Shown piece by piece: positions 16,517 through 26,218 of a stretch of DNA of 64,000 nucleotides (its first letter is position 1; each line of letters opens with the position of its first letter). The position numbers and the translations under genes are program-made. The notes beneath the pieces are model-generated. The model searched no databases. It was not told the DNA's origin and worked only from the letters and a program-made list of their open reading frames with translations. This DNA comes from Ferdinandcohnia sp036965045 (lineage in GTDB: Bacteria; Bacillota; Bacilli; Bacillales; Bacillaceae_L): positions 62,001 through 126,000 of the forward strand of contig NZ_JBALOV010000004.1 in assembly GCF_036965045.1 (NCBI RefSeq), in the 5' to 3' direction.

Positions 16517-17889
16517 CATAGAAATGTTATTGTTCTTGCGATCGAATTTAGATGGTCTTCATCCGCCCATAAAATAAAGTAATTATACGTTGAACCTTCA
16601 ATTGTTACTGGGACAGGATATCTGACGATGGCTGCGGCTTGGCGATTCATTTCAGAAGGTTGGTCTGCAGATGGATAGATTAGGCATGCCTCTTGACTGC
16701 TTATTCTTGTTTGGTAAATGCGTGGCGAAGATCCATAAGGCAGCAATTGGTGGTATGCTTCTCCCCTGCAGACTTCATGAATATCATCTCCACCACCGAT
16801 TGCGGAAATTTGAAAAAATCCATCTGCTCCTTCATATCTCTCCGAATTTACCTGGTGCCAGTTCGACGGATAACGGAATCTCACTCTATACGTTTCATTT
16901 GTATAGACCCCGTTTGTTGGACGAATATTTCCTGATGACCAGCTCAGATTTCCAATTTGCGGTTCTCTCGTGAGCATGACAGGTGACGGATTCTGTAAAT
17001 CAATCATCCACATTTCAGTGGCAAATCCTTGTTCTGAGCAGCCCGACAAATAACCAATAAAACGGCTATCGGGCGACCATGTAACAGGTGTTGCATAGCA
17101 TGAAGACTTCACAAGTACCCGTTCATTGCCACCGCGTTTTCCAACAACACGTATTTCATTATAATAGCCAGTTCCTTCATTGTAAGCTGTGGCACTAAAG
17201 GCAATTAACTGGGAATTGGGTGACCAAGTCGGGTAGAAATTTTTTGCTTGTTCACCGCCTTTGATTTCGTATACTTCCCCCGACGACAAGTCGACTGTAC
17301 GAATCAATGAAATACTTGCCCCTGGTGTCGTATAAAGCACAAATGTTCCGTCGGGAGAAAGGGAAACATCATTTAATGGACCTTCTGAATTATTTGTGAT
17401 TTGCCTTCTTTCTGAACCATTTGTAGCTATACGGAATAATTGCTGGATACCTGAAGAATCCACTCCTTGAAAAAGAAGCTCCCTTCCGTTCGGAAACCAC
17501 TGGACATCTGATGCACCCGTAGCTGAAACACTTGTGGCCCGGTGTGTCAAAACATCATAAATCATGATATGATTTCGCGTTGTATAAGCCAGTGTCCGAT
17601 GATTTGGGGACCAATCCAATGTAAGGTCCTCATTCGGACCAATCTGGTCTATGGCTGCCATTCTTCCTGTAGAAAGATAGATGACATACACAATCTGGTT
17701 TCTCCCAACAAAAGCAATTTTACTATTATCCCCTGACCAATAAGGCTTTGAAAAAGAATCCGCTAACCCATTCGTTAGCTGCATTGTAGCCCCATTTTGT
17801 AAATAATAAAGCCAAATATCGTATTGACCGCCTCTACTTGAAGTATAGGCTATCACGCCATTTGGTCGTGCCCTATCATAAAAAGACAA
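16516..17889 (-). CDS. TolB-like beta-propeller (PD40 repeats) protein
   Basis: A 457-aa protein of WD40-like PD40 blades. Repeats of the type PxWSxDxxxIAF are plain (YWSGDNSKIAFVG, DWSPNHRTLAYTT, SLSPDGTFVLYTT, TWSPNSQLIAFSA, TWSPDSRFIGYLS), giving about six blades over residues 10-310. A C-terminal domain of about 140 aa (RVRFRYPSNWHQV onward) looks like a small lipoprotein-type beta domain. There is no signal peptide, unlike TolB, and the TTG start at 17889 has a weak AGGGG site, so localisation is uncertain. No enzymatic residues recognised; probably a binding or scaffold protein. Monocistronic. Confidence 0.78.
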   Translation of the reverse strand: MSFYDRARPNGVIAYTSSRGGQYDIWLYYLQNGATMQLTNGLADSFSKPYWSGDNSKIAFVGRNQIVYVIYLSTGRMAAIDQIGPNEDLTLDWSPNHRTLAYTTRNHIMIYDVLTHRATSVSATGASDVQWFPNGRELLFQGVDSSGIQQLFRIATNGSERRQITNNSEGPLNDVSLSPDGTFVLYTTPGASISLIRTVDLSSGEVYEIKGGEQAKNFYPTWSPNSQLIAFSATAYNEGTGYYNEIRVVGKRGGNERVLVKSSCYATPVTWSPDSRFIGYLSGCSEQGFATEMWMIDLQNPSPVMLTREPQIGNLSWSSGNIRPTNGVYTNETYRVRFRYPSNWHQVNSERYEGADGFFQISAIGGGDDIHEVCRGEAYHQLLPYGSSPRIYQTRISSQEACLIYPSADQPSEMNRQAAAIVRYPVPVTIEGSTYNYFILWADEDHLNSIARTITFL

Positions 17890-18049
17890 AATACATCATC
17901 CCCTCTAAAGATGTCTTTTGCCTATTTTATTCAGTCAATTGAATTCGGTTCGGCTTACTACTTTTTATGTATTTATCTTTTCCTGAACCAATTGTAAGAA
18001 TAGTTTGTCCCTCAAGGCATAGAGTGTTAGAAAAAGGAGGGAAATAATC

Positions 18050-18415
18050 TTGAACAAAACGTTTTCTAGCATGAAGCTCATCCATTATTCTGTTGCCTAT
18101 GTGTTTATTGCAGCAGGCGCGTTGAAGCTTCTTAGCAACGAACTAAGCGCCACCTTTATGAATCTGCCATTACCTGCACCAGTGATGGTCATGTATATTG
18201 TCGCCATACTTGAAATCATTTGTGGAATTCTCATTGCCATCAATAAAGAAGTAAAAAAAGCAACGATTCCACTACTCGTCATTATCATTGCAGCTATCCT
18301 TTTAGTTAAAATTCCTATTCTACATACAGGATTCTTACAATTCGCTTTTGCAGCAAGACTTGATATCGTCATGCTGGCATTATTATACATTCTATATAAT
18401 TCACACCAAAAATAA
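18050..18415 (+). CDS. DoxX-like family small membrane protein
   Basis: A 121-aa protein with four membrane helices (about residues 8-27, 45-63, 70-88, 97-116). The first helix region SVAYVFIAAGALKLL resembles the DoxX family pattern. TTG start 9 nt after AGGAGG. DoxX-type proteins are linked to thiosulfate oxidation or redox stress in other bacteria; nothing nearby fixes a role here. Single gene with its own terminator. Confidence 0.7.
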   Translation: MNKTFSSMKLIHYSVAYVFIAAGALKLLSNELSATFMNLPLPAPVMVMYIVAILEIICGILIAINKEVKKATIPLLVIIIAAILLVKIPILHTGFLQFAFAARLDIVMLALLYILYNSHQK

Positions 18416-18444
18416 TTGAAAATATGTCCAATCTTGGAAGTGAT

Positions 18445-18478
18445 AAACAGATTGCCGATGCAATCTGTTTATTTTTTT
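18445..18478 (+). terminator. Terminator of the DoxX-like gene
   Basis: AAACAGATTGC - CGAT - GCAATCTGTTT followed by a T run. Confidence 0.88.
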
Positions 18479-18564
18479 AATAAAACAATTACTGTAGACC
18501 CTTTCAGTTTATATAAGATTATAAACCTTGTAAAATATTGAATCGAATCAGAATTTTCTTATAT

Positions 18565-18594
18565 TTGACATAGTGAAACAATTTAAATTATTAT
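18565..18594 (+). promoter_or_regulatory. Sigma-A promoter of dtpT
   Basis: Consensus TTGACA (18565-18570), 18-bp spacer, TATTAT (18589-18594), about 30 bp before the start codon. Confidence 0.65.
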
Positions 18595-18622
18595 ACCAAT
18601 ATACTATTTTGGAGGTTATGTT

Positions 18623-20116
18623 ATGTCAGGCTATAATAGACAGAAAATTGTGGACAGTGTTCCTCAAAACGGATTCTTCGGACACCCTAAAGGACTTTTC
18701 ACTCTTTTCTTCACAGAATTCTGGGAACGATTCTCGTATTATGGTATGAGAGCCATTCTATTATTCTACATGTATTATGAAGTAACGGAAGGTGGTCTTG
18801 GACTTAGCCAGCATACTGCGATGGCGATTATGTCCATTTATGGATCACTTGTATATATGTCAGGTATTATCGGAGGTTGGTTAGCAGACCGGATCTTCGG
18901 TACTTCAAAAGCCGTATTCTACGGTGGAATTTTAATTATGTTAGGTCATATCGCACTTGCGATTCCAGGAACCATCACTTTATTCTTTATCTCAATGGTT
19001 CTGATTGTACTTGGTACAGGATTACTAAAACCGAATGTGTCTAGTGTTGTTGGTGAGATTTATAGTGAAACTGATTCACGTCGTGACGCTGGATTTAGTA
19101 TTTTCTATATGGGTATCAACCTTGGTGGATTCCTTGCACCATTAATCGTTGGTGAAGTTGGAATGAAGCATAATTTCCACTTAGGTTTCTCGATTGCCGC
19201 TGTTGGTATGTTCATTGGATTAATCATGTTTGTTTTAACAAAGAAAAAGAATCTTGGTCTTGCTGGGACAATCGTACCGAACCCACTAGCACCAACTGAA
19301 AAGAAAAAAGTTTATACACAGATTGCTATCGGCTTAATTGTTGTTGCAATTTTAGTTGCTGTTGGAATTCCTACAGGTTTCCTAACATTTGATTCATTTA
19401 TCGCACTTATTGGTATACTAGGTTTCTTAATTCCTACTTTATATTTTGTGACAATGTACCGTAGTTCAAAAACAACTGATGTGGAACGTTCAAGAATCTT
19501 AGCGTATATTCCTTTATTCTTAGCTGCCGTTATGTTCTGGTCTATTCAAGAACAAGGGGCAACGATTCTTGCCAACTATGCAGATACACGAACACAGTTA
19601 AATTTTGCAGGCATGGAAATTTCACCAGCTTGGTTCCAATCCTTAAATCCATTATTTATTATTATCCTTGCACCAGTATTCGCATGGTTCTGGGTGAAGC
19701 TTGGAAATCGCCAACCTTCAGTTCCTAAGAAATTTTCTTTAGGATTGCTGTTTGCTGGTCTTTCATTCCTAGTGATTCTTTTACCAGGTTATTTTGCCGG
19801 AGCGGATTCATTAGTAAATCCTTTATGGCTAGTACTAAGTTATTTCATCGTTGTTCTTGGGGAATTACTCATTTCACCGGTTGGACTTTCAGCTACAACA
19901 AAATTAGCACCTGCTGCATTTACTGCACAGATGATGAGTTTATGGATGCTTTCAAATGCTGCGGCACAAGCTCTTAATGCACAGCTTGTTAAGTTCTATA
20001 CACCCGAAACAGAAATGGCTTATTTCGGAATCATTGGCGGGGCATCAATCGTTTTAGGTATCATCCTATTATTTGTGTCACCTAAGATTCAAAAGTTCAT
20101 GAAGGGTGTTAACTAA
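18623..20116 (+). CDS. dtpT: POT family di-/tripeptide:H+ symporter
   Basis: A 497-aa, 12-14 helix proton-coupled oligopeptide transporter. The POT signature E-x-x-E-R (FTEFWERFSYYGMRAIL) is at residues 31-45, and the second motif FSIFYMGINLGGFLAP near residue 155. TGGAGG ribosome site and its own consensus promoter. Imports di- and tripeptides as nitrogen and carbon source. Full length; terminator follows. Confidence 0.96.
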   Translation: MSGYNRQKIVDSVPQNGFFGHPKGLFTLFFTEFWERFSYYGMRAILLFYMYYEVTEGGLGLSQHTAMAIMSIYGSLVYMSGIIGGWLADRIFGTSKAVFYGGILIMLGHIALAIPGTITLFFISMVLIVLGTGLLKPNVSSVVGEIYSETDSRRDAGFSIFYMGINLGGFLAPLIVGEVGMKHNFHLGFSIAAVGMFIGLIMFVLTKKKNLGLAGTIVPNPLAPTEKKKVYTQIAIGLIVVAILVAVGIPTGFLTFDSFIALIGILGFLIPTLYFVTMYRSSKTTDVERSRILAYIPLFLAAVMFWSIQEQGATILANYADTRTQLNFAGMEISPAWFQSLNPLFIIILAPVFAWFWVKLGNRQPSVPKKFSLGLLFAGLSFLVILLPGYFAGADSLVNPLWLVLSYFIVVLGELLISPVGLSATTKLAPAAFTAQMMSLWMLSNAAAQALNAQLVKFYTPETEMAYFGIIGGASIVLGIILLFVSPKIQKFMKGVN

Positions 20117-20144
20117 TTATTAGCCCTGTTGATAATACAGTATA

Positions 20145-20182
20145 ACAAAGAGCGTGAGATGTAACTCACGCTCTTTGTTTTT
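20145..20182 (+). terminator. dtpT terminator
   Basis: AACAAAGAGCGTGAG - ATGTAA - CTCACGCTCTTTGTT, then TTTT: a 15-bp stem. Confidence 0.92.
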
Positions 20183-20227
20183 GATTAAGGGATATTGAAA
20201 GGACTTGCTTTCGGATTTTTACCGATA

Positions 20228-20553
20228 GACCTGTCAAAAACGGCATCTTATTTGGACTCGTTTTATAATTTTCCTGCTTGACCTGTCAAAATTAGCACCT
20301 CATTTTGACTAGACTCGCGATTTTCCTGATCGACCTGTCAGAATCACTATCTCATTTGGACTCAACTCTCGTTTATCAAGAACGACCTGTCNNNNNNNNN
20401 NNNNNNNNNNNNNNNNNNNNNNNNNNNNNNNNNNNNNNNNNNNNNNNNNNNNNNNNNNNTTTGACTCAACTCGCGATATTCCTACTCGACCTGTCCAGAA
20501 TCACCCAACTTTGAAACTCGTTACCGACCTATCCAAATACAGAAAGACCTGTC
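20228..20553. repeat. 52-bp tandem repeat (minisatellite) between dtpT and traB
   Basis: Each unit starts GACCTGTC and contains CTCATTTTGACT-like and ACTCGCGATTTTCCT-like segments. GACCTGTC starts at 20228, 20280, 20332, 20384 and 20488: spacings 52, 52, 52 and 104, so one copy is hidden in the run of N. Two degenerate, shortened copies follow at 20526 and 20546, the last forming half of a terminator stem. Not coding. Unit divergence is moderate, so it is not a simple assembly artefact. Confidence 0.92.
20392..20459. other. Assembly gap (68 N) inside the 52-bp repeat
   Basis: The N run replaces part of two repeat units; repeat phase is kept exactly across it (20384 to 20488 = 2 x 52), so the gap length is probably right. 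Confidence 0.95.
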
Positions 20554-20574
20554 CAGTTGGACAGGCCTTTTTTG
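20546..20574 (+). terminator. Hairpin terminator formed from the last repeat copy
   Basis: GACCTGTCC - AGTT - GGACAGGCC followed by seven T, ending a few bases before the convergent traB-family stop. Confidence 0.8.
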
Positions 20575-20577
20575 ATC

Positions 20578-21744
20578 CTATAGATTCTTAATAAACAATC
20601 TCACGACATCTGCGCCGCCAATAAAGAGGCCGAGTGATGTACCGAGGTTACATAAAACAATAATGAGTAAGATGCGCGTTACTTTGTTATGCCAGAAGCC
20701 TTTCACACTATAGACATCGGTTGAAAGTGTTTCGAAGTCCTTCACACTTGGGCGTCGTAAAAAGGCCTGGACAAAGCCAGCGATCCAGCCTGCGGCAATT
20801 AATGGATGCATGACGCCGATTGGTGCTGCAAAAAAAGCAGTTATAATCGTCAGTGGATGACCAAGAGCAATTGCTGCGCCAATCGCTGAAAATGAGCCCG
20901 TCCATAAAATTAAGCTTAAGGTTTGCTGCATACCTGCTTCTGGATTAGAAATAAAGGTATAGGCAATGATTGCCACGATTAAAATCGGAATGGACCAACC
21001 GAAAATCTTTGGTGCTTTTGATTTTGGTGGAAGCTGAGTAAGCTTCTTTAAATCATGTTCTTTTTTGATTTCTTCCTTGATTCCTGGAACATGCGCCGCT
21101 CCTAGTACAGCAACAATTTTTTCTCCTGGAGCATGTTTGATTTTTTGTGCCAGATACTGATCCCGCTCATCAATGAGAGGCGTTTTTAGTTTCGGAAAGC
21201 TTGTTGAGAATTCAGTCAGCATCGAATTCAGCATATCCTGGGATTTCATTTTTTCAAGCTCTTCCTCAGATATCGTTTCGTTGCTAAAAATACTATATAT
21301 AATCGACATTAATAATTTCATTTTACCGCTAAATCCTACGGCATTCCAAATACGGGAGAACGTTATTTGAATGTTGCGGTCTGCTAAAACGAGTTCAGCT
21401 CCGACTTCTTTCGCTGACTCGATTCCCTGAAGCATTTCTTGACCGGCATTGATTCCGAACTGGCTTGCCATTCGCTTCTGAAAGGAGGAAATTGCGAGGT
21501 TCATGAGAAGTAATGTGGCCTTTTTCTCTTTAATGACCTTAAAAATGTCCATTTCCTTCCATTTGTTGCCTTCAATCATCGCCTGGTATCTTTGTTCGTC
21601 AAGCTCAATACAAACCGAATCTGGCTTCTCTGCTTGGATAACTTCTTTAACCTGTTCAGCACTGTGCTTTGAAACGTGTGCTGTCCCGATTAAAATGAAT
21701 TCCTTACCATCTAATTCAATCCTCGTAATATTTTCTTCAGACAT
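20578..21744 (-). CDS. TraB/PrgY family protein (TIKI/GumN-like membrane protease fold)
   Basis: A 388-aa protein: soluble N-terminal domain (about 1-240) with the family motifs FILIGTAHVSKHS (GxxH), VCIELDEQRY, DERDQYLA and GAAHVPGI, followed by about four to five C-terminal membrane helices. These residues form the putative metal/protease site of the TIKI/TraB clan. Enterococcal TraB/PrgY shuts down peptide pheromone; the Bacillus role is unknown, perhaps degradation of a secreted peptide. Monocistronic. Confidence 0.92.
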   Translation of the reverse strand: MSEENITRIELDGKEFILIGTAHVSKHSAEQVKEVIQAEKPDSVCIELDEQRYQAMIEGNKWKEMDIFKVIKEKKATLLLMNLAISSFQKRMASQFGINAGQEMLQGIESAKEVGAELVLADRNIQITFSRIWNAVGFSGKMKLLMSIIYSIFSNETISEEELEKMKSQDMLNSMLTEFSTSFPKLKTPLIDERDQYLAQKIKHAPGEKIVAVLGAAHVPGIKEEIKKEHDLKKLTQLPPKSKAPKIFGWSIPILIVAIIAYTFISNPEAGMQQTLSLILWTGSFSAIGAAIALGHPLTIITAFFAAPIGVMHPLIAAGWIAGFVQAFLRRPSVKDFETLSTDVYSVKGFWHNKVTRILLIIVLCNLGTSLGLFIGGADVVRLFIKNL

Positions 21745-21957
21745 AGTAGACCTTCCTTATACATGCTCAATTTGTGTATATCTTTAATATTAAACTACAA
21801 TGGCATATATTTGAATTCTTTTATTAAATAAAACCGATCAAAGTGTTGAAAACGTATATTTAATGTGTAAATGATATACGAAACGAGTAGCTCATTGAAA
21901 ATGCGGGTGATATTAGATGATTAAGATCTTCCAGATTAAGCGGCATCTACCAATCAA
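21745..21957. other. Intergenic region, no feature seen
   Basis: AT-rich, with stops in all frames; contains only the presumed traB promoter. Confidence 0.4.
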
Positions 21958-22002
21958 AAAAATAAAAGGACCGAAGCTTTAATAGCTCCGGCCCCTTTCT
22001 TT
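21958..22002 (-). terminator. Terminator of the alanine symporter gene
   Basis: On the minus strand GGGGCCGGAGC ... GCTTCGGTCC followed by TTTTATTTTTTT. Confidence 0.85.
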
Positions 22003-23493
22003 TTATCCAGGGAATGACTTATCATCTTTAACGAGAGAACCTGATGGGTTATCCTCATGAACATAATCATTCACCCAGTAATCTGCATTTTTAATTCCGA
22101 GCTTTTCTGGATTAAAGACGGGATCGAGTCCTGCCTTACGTTGCCGTTCGTAATCCTTCAAGGTAACCAATGCCGGTTTTGCTAAAATAAGAATCGCAAT
22201 AACGTTCAGCCAAACCATTAATCCTAACCCGATATCTCCGAATGCCCATGCAAGCTTTGCCTCATTTACCGTTCCGTAAGTCATGGATGCTAATAACACA
22301 ACTTTTAGGATAAACATGGCTACCCTATTGTCCCTTTTTCTAATTAAATAGGCGATATTGGTTTCAGCCATATAGTAATAAGCCATAATCGTCGTGAAGG
22401 CAAAGAAGAATAACGCAATTGCTGTAAATCCTGCACCAAATCCAGGCAGTGCAGTTTCAACCGCCGCCTGAGTATAAGCTGGTCCTGCCTCAACTGTTTC
22501 ACCTAAATTGTTTACAATAAAGGTTTTATCTGGTGCTTCCACATTGTACATGCCTGTAAATAAAATCATAAATGCTGTCGCGGAGCAAACTAATAAGGTA
22601 TCAATATAAATCGAAGCTGCTTGAACGAGACCTTGCTTTGCAGGGTGGGATACCTCTGCCGCTGCAGCAGCATGTGGACCAGTACCTTGCCCAGCCTCGT
22701 TTGAATAAATACCGCGCTTTACCCCCCAGGAAACGGCCAGACCTATAATTCCACCAAAAGCTTGCTCTGCTCCAAAAGCACTCTTAAAAATTAAAGCAAA
22801 TACAGCTGGCAGCTCCGAGATATTCATAATCATGATAATAATGGCCATGATGATATAACCGAGAGCCATAAATGGGACAACATACTGTGCAACTGTCGCA
22901 ATACGTTTTACCCCACCGAAAATAATACTGCCAATTAATAAAATAAGAATAATCGCCGTAACCCATTTATTTAACCCAAATGCATTATCTAATCCAACTG
23001 CAATCGAGTTTGATTGGATACCAGGCATAAGGAATGCCATTGCCAAAATAGTGGCTAAAGCAAATAAAACACCATACCATTTCCAGCCGATTCCTTTTTC
23101 TATGTAGTATGCTGGTCCCCCTCGGTATTGTCCATCCTGCTTCTCTTTATAAATTTGAGCTAATGTTGACTCAATAAAAGATGTGGCGGCTCCAATAAAA
23201 GCAATTGCCCACATCCAAAAAACGGCTCCAGGTCCACCAAATGCGATTGCCGTCGCTGTACCTGCAATATTCCCTGTACCCACACGCCCTGAGAGTGCTA
23301 TAGACAGCGCCTGGAACGAGGAAACTCCAGCTTCTGAACTTTTTCCTTTGAACATTTGAAGAGTCATGTCCTTAATATGCCGTACTTGTAAAAAGCGAGT
23401 CAAGATTGAAAATAAAAGTCCAACAATAATCATTCCATAAATCATGACCGGGCTCCAAAGTATCCCATTAATCCAATCTGCAAAAGCCTGCAC
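22003..23493 (-). CDS. Alanine/glycine:cation symporter (AGCS family, AlsT-like)
   Basis: A 496-aa Na+-coupled amino acid importer with about 10-11 helices. Family signatures: SIALSGRVGTGNIAGTATAI near residue 65, GGPGAVFWMW, GGVKRIA, and RGIYSNEAGQGTGPHAAAAA. I prefer the GTG at 23493 over the ATG at 23499, since AAAGGAGGA directly abuts that ATG but is 7 nt from the GTG. Substrate is likely alanine, glycine or glutamine. Monocistronic. Confidence 0.93.
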   Translation of the reverse strand: MQAFADWINGILWSPVMIYGMIIVGLLFSILTRFLQVRHIKDMTLQMFKGKSSEAGVSSFQALSIALSGRVGTGNIAGTATAIAFGGPGAVFWMWAIAFIGAATSFIESTLAQIYKEKQDGQYRGGPAYYIEKGIGWKWYGVLFALATILAMAFLMPGIQSNSIAVGLDNAFGLNKWVTAIILILLIGSIIFGGVKRIATVAQYVVPFMALGYIIMAIIIMIMNISELPAVFALIFKSAFGAEQAFGGIIGLAVSWGVKRGIYSNEAGQGTGPHAAAAAEVSHPAKQGLVQAASIYIDTLLVCSATAFMILFTGMYNVEAPDKTFIVNNLGETVEAGPAYTQAAVETALPGFGAGFTAIALFFFAFTTIMAYYYMAETNIAYLIRKRDNRVAMFILKVVLLASMTYGTVNEAKLAWAFGDIGLGLMVWLNVIAILILAKPALVTLKDYERQRKAGLDPVFNPEKLGIKNADYWVNDYVHEDNPSGSLVKDDKSFPG

Positions 23494-23600
23494 AAACATT
23501 CCTCCTTTTGGATTTTAGAAAATTTAGTATATTAAGAATTATAGTCCATTCATATAGACAACTCAATATTATTGTTGTATAACAGTCATTCATTCGATTT

Positions 23601-23640
23601 AAAAAAGAAACGATCTCCATTTAAATATATGGAAATCGCT
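23601..23640 (-). terminator. Terminator of the LTA-synthase-like gene
   Basis: On the minus strand GCGATTTCCAT ... ATGGAGATCGTTTC followed by TTTTTT. Confidence 0.75.
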
Positions 23641-23659
23641 CCTCATTAAATACCTTTTA

Positions 23660-25642
23660 TCAATCCCGAAATACCTTTCGATAATAGTCTAACTCTAATA
23701 TCTTCTCAGAGTAATAGAACTTTTCTTGGACACGCCGAAGTATACTTCGGATATCCCCCTCTTCTAAAGCCACTCCTTCATCTGATGTAAACTCATGGGT
23801 GATTGAGTTATATCTTCCTTTATCTGTAATAAAGCTTTGATTTTGAAAGATGACAAGTGGCTCAGCATCTGAGAGGATATCTCTTCCCATTAATAACCTC
23901 GAGTCATATTCAAGCCCAAGCAAATTAGAAAGTGTTGGGAGAATATCCAGACTAGATGCAGGTTTTTCAACGACAACTTTTTCCATTCCTTTTGTATAAA
24001 GGACAAAGGCATTTTTATAGAGTTCAAAATTTTCCTCAACTATATGACCAGCAAGTTCATCAATTGTTTCCTTCTCAAGCCCGTATGGATAATGGTCAGC
24101 ACTTAATGCAATCAGGGTGTGTTCCGCAATCCCCTTTTCCTCAAGTGCATCCATCAGTGTTTCCAATGCCCGGTCTAACTCAATTTGTGTTGCCAAATAC
24201 GCCTTAGCCTGTTCCGAGTATGGAAGGTCATCAACTAGCTGTTTATTTTTATGTGCGATAAAATTCCCCGTAAATGTATATTGCATATGTCCACTAACCG
24301 TCATGTAGTACGAATGAAAGGGTTCTTTATCTATATAATTTGGAATTGTTTTTTCAATCATCTCAAGGTCTGATTCTGGCCAGGTTTCTTTTACATCCAA
24401 TCCATTTCCCAGACCATAATAATCATACCCCATGTTTGGATGTGAAATGTGCCTACCATAATATGTATAGGTATGGTTGTGGTATGCGGTAGTTTTGTAT
24501 CCTTGTTTCTTCAATTGGTTTCCCATGACAAACGGTAAGAGATTACTTCCCGAATCTCGAAAGCTCCAAACCCTACTTTTCGGAATTAAACTATTTAATG
24601 CCACATATTCCCCGTCTGACGTGCTTACGCCCCATATCGGTGTATAAAAATTTGTAAATCGAAAGCCTTCATGGACGAGTTTATAAAGAGTTGGTGTTAC
24701 ATCCCTTTGAACAGCATATGGCGAAAAACCTTCAGCCGTAATCAGGATAAGGTTATATCCCTTGTATTTGCCGGTGTACTCATTTTTCTTAGTGGGTTCT
24801 ACCGAAGCAAAATAACGATTCATATTTAGGATTTCCTCATCTGCTTCGTTTGCAATTAATTCATCAAAGTCTATTTCTAGTTTGTTATATTCTATGGGCT
24901 TTGTTTCTACTTTTTCGGGCGGTATTTTTACAATCGGCTTCCTTTGTGGAATAGGCTTATGACTGGTAATTGGATTAGACGGATTTGGTATCTCCAGTTC
25001 AGGAGACCATCCAACAAGCAGTCGTTGAAGATCAATTCTCATCGCTGTAAGAATACCAAATCGCTCAACCGAAAGTACCGGAAGATTGCTATTGTAATAT
25101 AAGTCATATGCTGAATGGGTTTCCTTCCCGCCTGCATAGATGGTTGCGATTCCCGTAAATTGGAAGAGAATGATGCAGCAAACAACTATTATTCGATTCA
25201 ACCACCCGATTTTCACAAATGAAATCCGCTTCTTTTTATAGAAGACTAAACCAATAACGGGAAGAAAAAATAAAATAATAAATACAACGTTGTCAATAAT
25301 CACATTTAATATATCCCGTCTGAATTCCATGATTTGACCTGCATTTCCAAGTGAGTAAATAATATAATACGTTTTAAAAAATTTATAGTAAATAATCTGG
25401 GATGCATAAATTAATGAGGACATTCCCAAAAACAAAAGGGCAATAAGAAAATTAACTGCACCATTGAAAAAACTGCAAATGAGAAAAAGGAACAGACATA
25501 AGGCAAGCAGGAAAATGATGGACCTTACATAATCAATGGTAAATAAAACTTCAGTAGTAATAATCCTGAAAGTCGTTTCCATAAAGAGAAATGACCCAAA
25601 AAAGTAAAATAATAATGACTCTTTCTTCATTATTTCCTTCAT
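23660..25642 (-). CDS. LTA synthase family protein (sulfatase-fold phosphoglycerol transferase)
   Basis: A 660-aa membrane enzyme: about five N-terminal helices (residues 5-190), a linker with a Pro/Lys-rich stretch (KPIPQRKPIVKIPPEK), then an extracellular alkaline-phosphatase-type domain (about 285-600). Metal and catalytic residues fit LtaS: LILITAEGFS, WGVSTSDGEYVAL with the Thr nucleophile, and ALSADHYPYG. Expected to transfer glycerol-phosphate from phosphatidylglycerol, building or priming lipoteichoic acid. I start at 25642 (MKEIMKKESL); the upstream frame has no ribosome site. Likely an LtaS paralogue (YfnI/YqgS/YvgJ-like); which one cannot be said. Monocistronic. Confidence 0.92.
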   Translation of the reverse strand: MKEIMKKESLLFYFFGSFLFMETTFRIITTEVLFTIDYVRSIIFLLALCLFLFLICSFFNGAVNFLIALLFLGMSSLIYASQIIYYKFFKTYYIIYSLGNAGQIMEFRRDILNVIIDNVVFIILFFLPVIGLVFYKKKRISFVKIGWLNRIIVVCCIILFQFTGIATIYAGGKETHSAYDLYYNSNLPVLSVERFGILTAMRIDLQRLLVGWSPELEIPNPSNPITSHKPIPQRKPIVKIPPEKVETKPIEYNKLEIDFDELIANEADEEILNMNRYFASVEPTKKNEYTGKYKGYNLILITAEGFSPYAVQRDVTPTLYKLVHEGFRFTNFYTPIWGVSTSDGEYVALNSLIPKSRVWSFRDSGSNLLPFVMGNQLKKQGYKTTAYHNHTYTYYGRHISHPNMGYDYYGLGNGLDVKETWPESDLEMIEKTIPNYIDKEPFHSYYMTVSGHMQYTFTGNFIAHKNKQLVDDLPYSEQAKAYLATQIELDRALETLMDALEEKGIAEHTLIALSADHYPYGLEKETIDELAGHIVEENFELYKNAFVLYTKGMEKVVVEKPASSLDILPTLSNLLGLEYDSRLLMGRDILSDAEPLVIFQNQSFITDKGRYNSITHEFTSDEGVALEEGDIRSILRRVQEKFYYSEKILELDYYRKVFRD

Positions 25643-25835
25643 TAAAACACCCTTTCCCACAAGGTAAGCACATACTACTTTGGTCGTAATACTACTATTA
25701 TACTGAAACTTCTTACAACTTAGGTGTGGTTTATTCATTTTTTGCAAATAATGATTTAAATCACGGTATGGTTTTTATTCCTATCTTATAATGGGTATAG
25801 ATAGATGAAGAAAACATATTAAGGGAGCGATTCAC

Positions 25836-26177
25836 ATGAAAAAGGAAATGCTCGATAATTTTATTGAATATAATGAGGAAAGACTTACGAAGCGTATCAT
25901 TTTTAAAGAAGGTGGCAGCACGGTCTTCGTGTTAAACTTTATGCCAAACCAAATACTGCCTGCCCATAAACACCCTGGCTCAAATGTCTATCTTCATGTT
26001 CTTACAGGCGAAGGTACCTTTACAGTTGATGAGCAAGAAGTAAAAGTAAAAAAGAACGATGTGATTGTGGTTAATGGTGAAGAGAGTCTGAGTTTCCTCA
26101 ATGATGGCTCTGAGAATGTGAGTCTGTATGTTACACTTACTAAAATTCCAGATGACCGTTATGCACAAGACGTATAA
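25836..26177 (+). CDS. Small cupin-domain protein
   Basis: A 113-aa single cupin barrel. Motif 1 is visible as LPAHKHPGSNVYLHVLTGEG (G-x5-H-x-H-x3,4-E type, with H-x-H and the later Gly) and motif 2 as VNGEESLSFLNDGSE, where the usual metal His is replaced, so metal binding is uncertain. AAGGGAGCG ribosome site. Cytosolic; sensor, isomerase or dioxygenase cannot be told apart. Monocistronic with its own terminator. Confidence 0.88.
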   Translation: MKKEMLDNFIEYNEERLTKRIIFKEGGSTVFVLNFMPNQILPAHKHPGSNVYLHVLTGEGTFTVDEQEVKVKKNDVIVVNGEESLSFLNDGSENVSLYVTLTKIPDDRYAQDV

Positions 26178-26179
26178 TT

Positions 26180-26216
26180 AAAAAACGGCCAACACCTAAT
26201 CGGTTGGCCTTTTTTT
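26180..26216 (+). terminator. Terminator between cupin gene and natB (convergent)
   Basis: GGCCAAC ... GTTGGCC followed by seven T; A run on the other side allows bidirectional use. Confidence 0.88.
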
Positions 26217-26218
26217 CG

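Noticed and set aside
20305..20514. 69-codon frame across the N run
   Set aside because: Made of the 52-bp tandem repeat plus N; periodic frame without coding character.
20228..20553. CRISPR array
   Set aside because: Units are tandem without unique spacers, too long, and there are no cas genes; it is a minisatellite. The same applies to 32468-32700.
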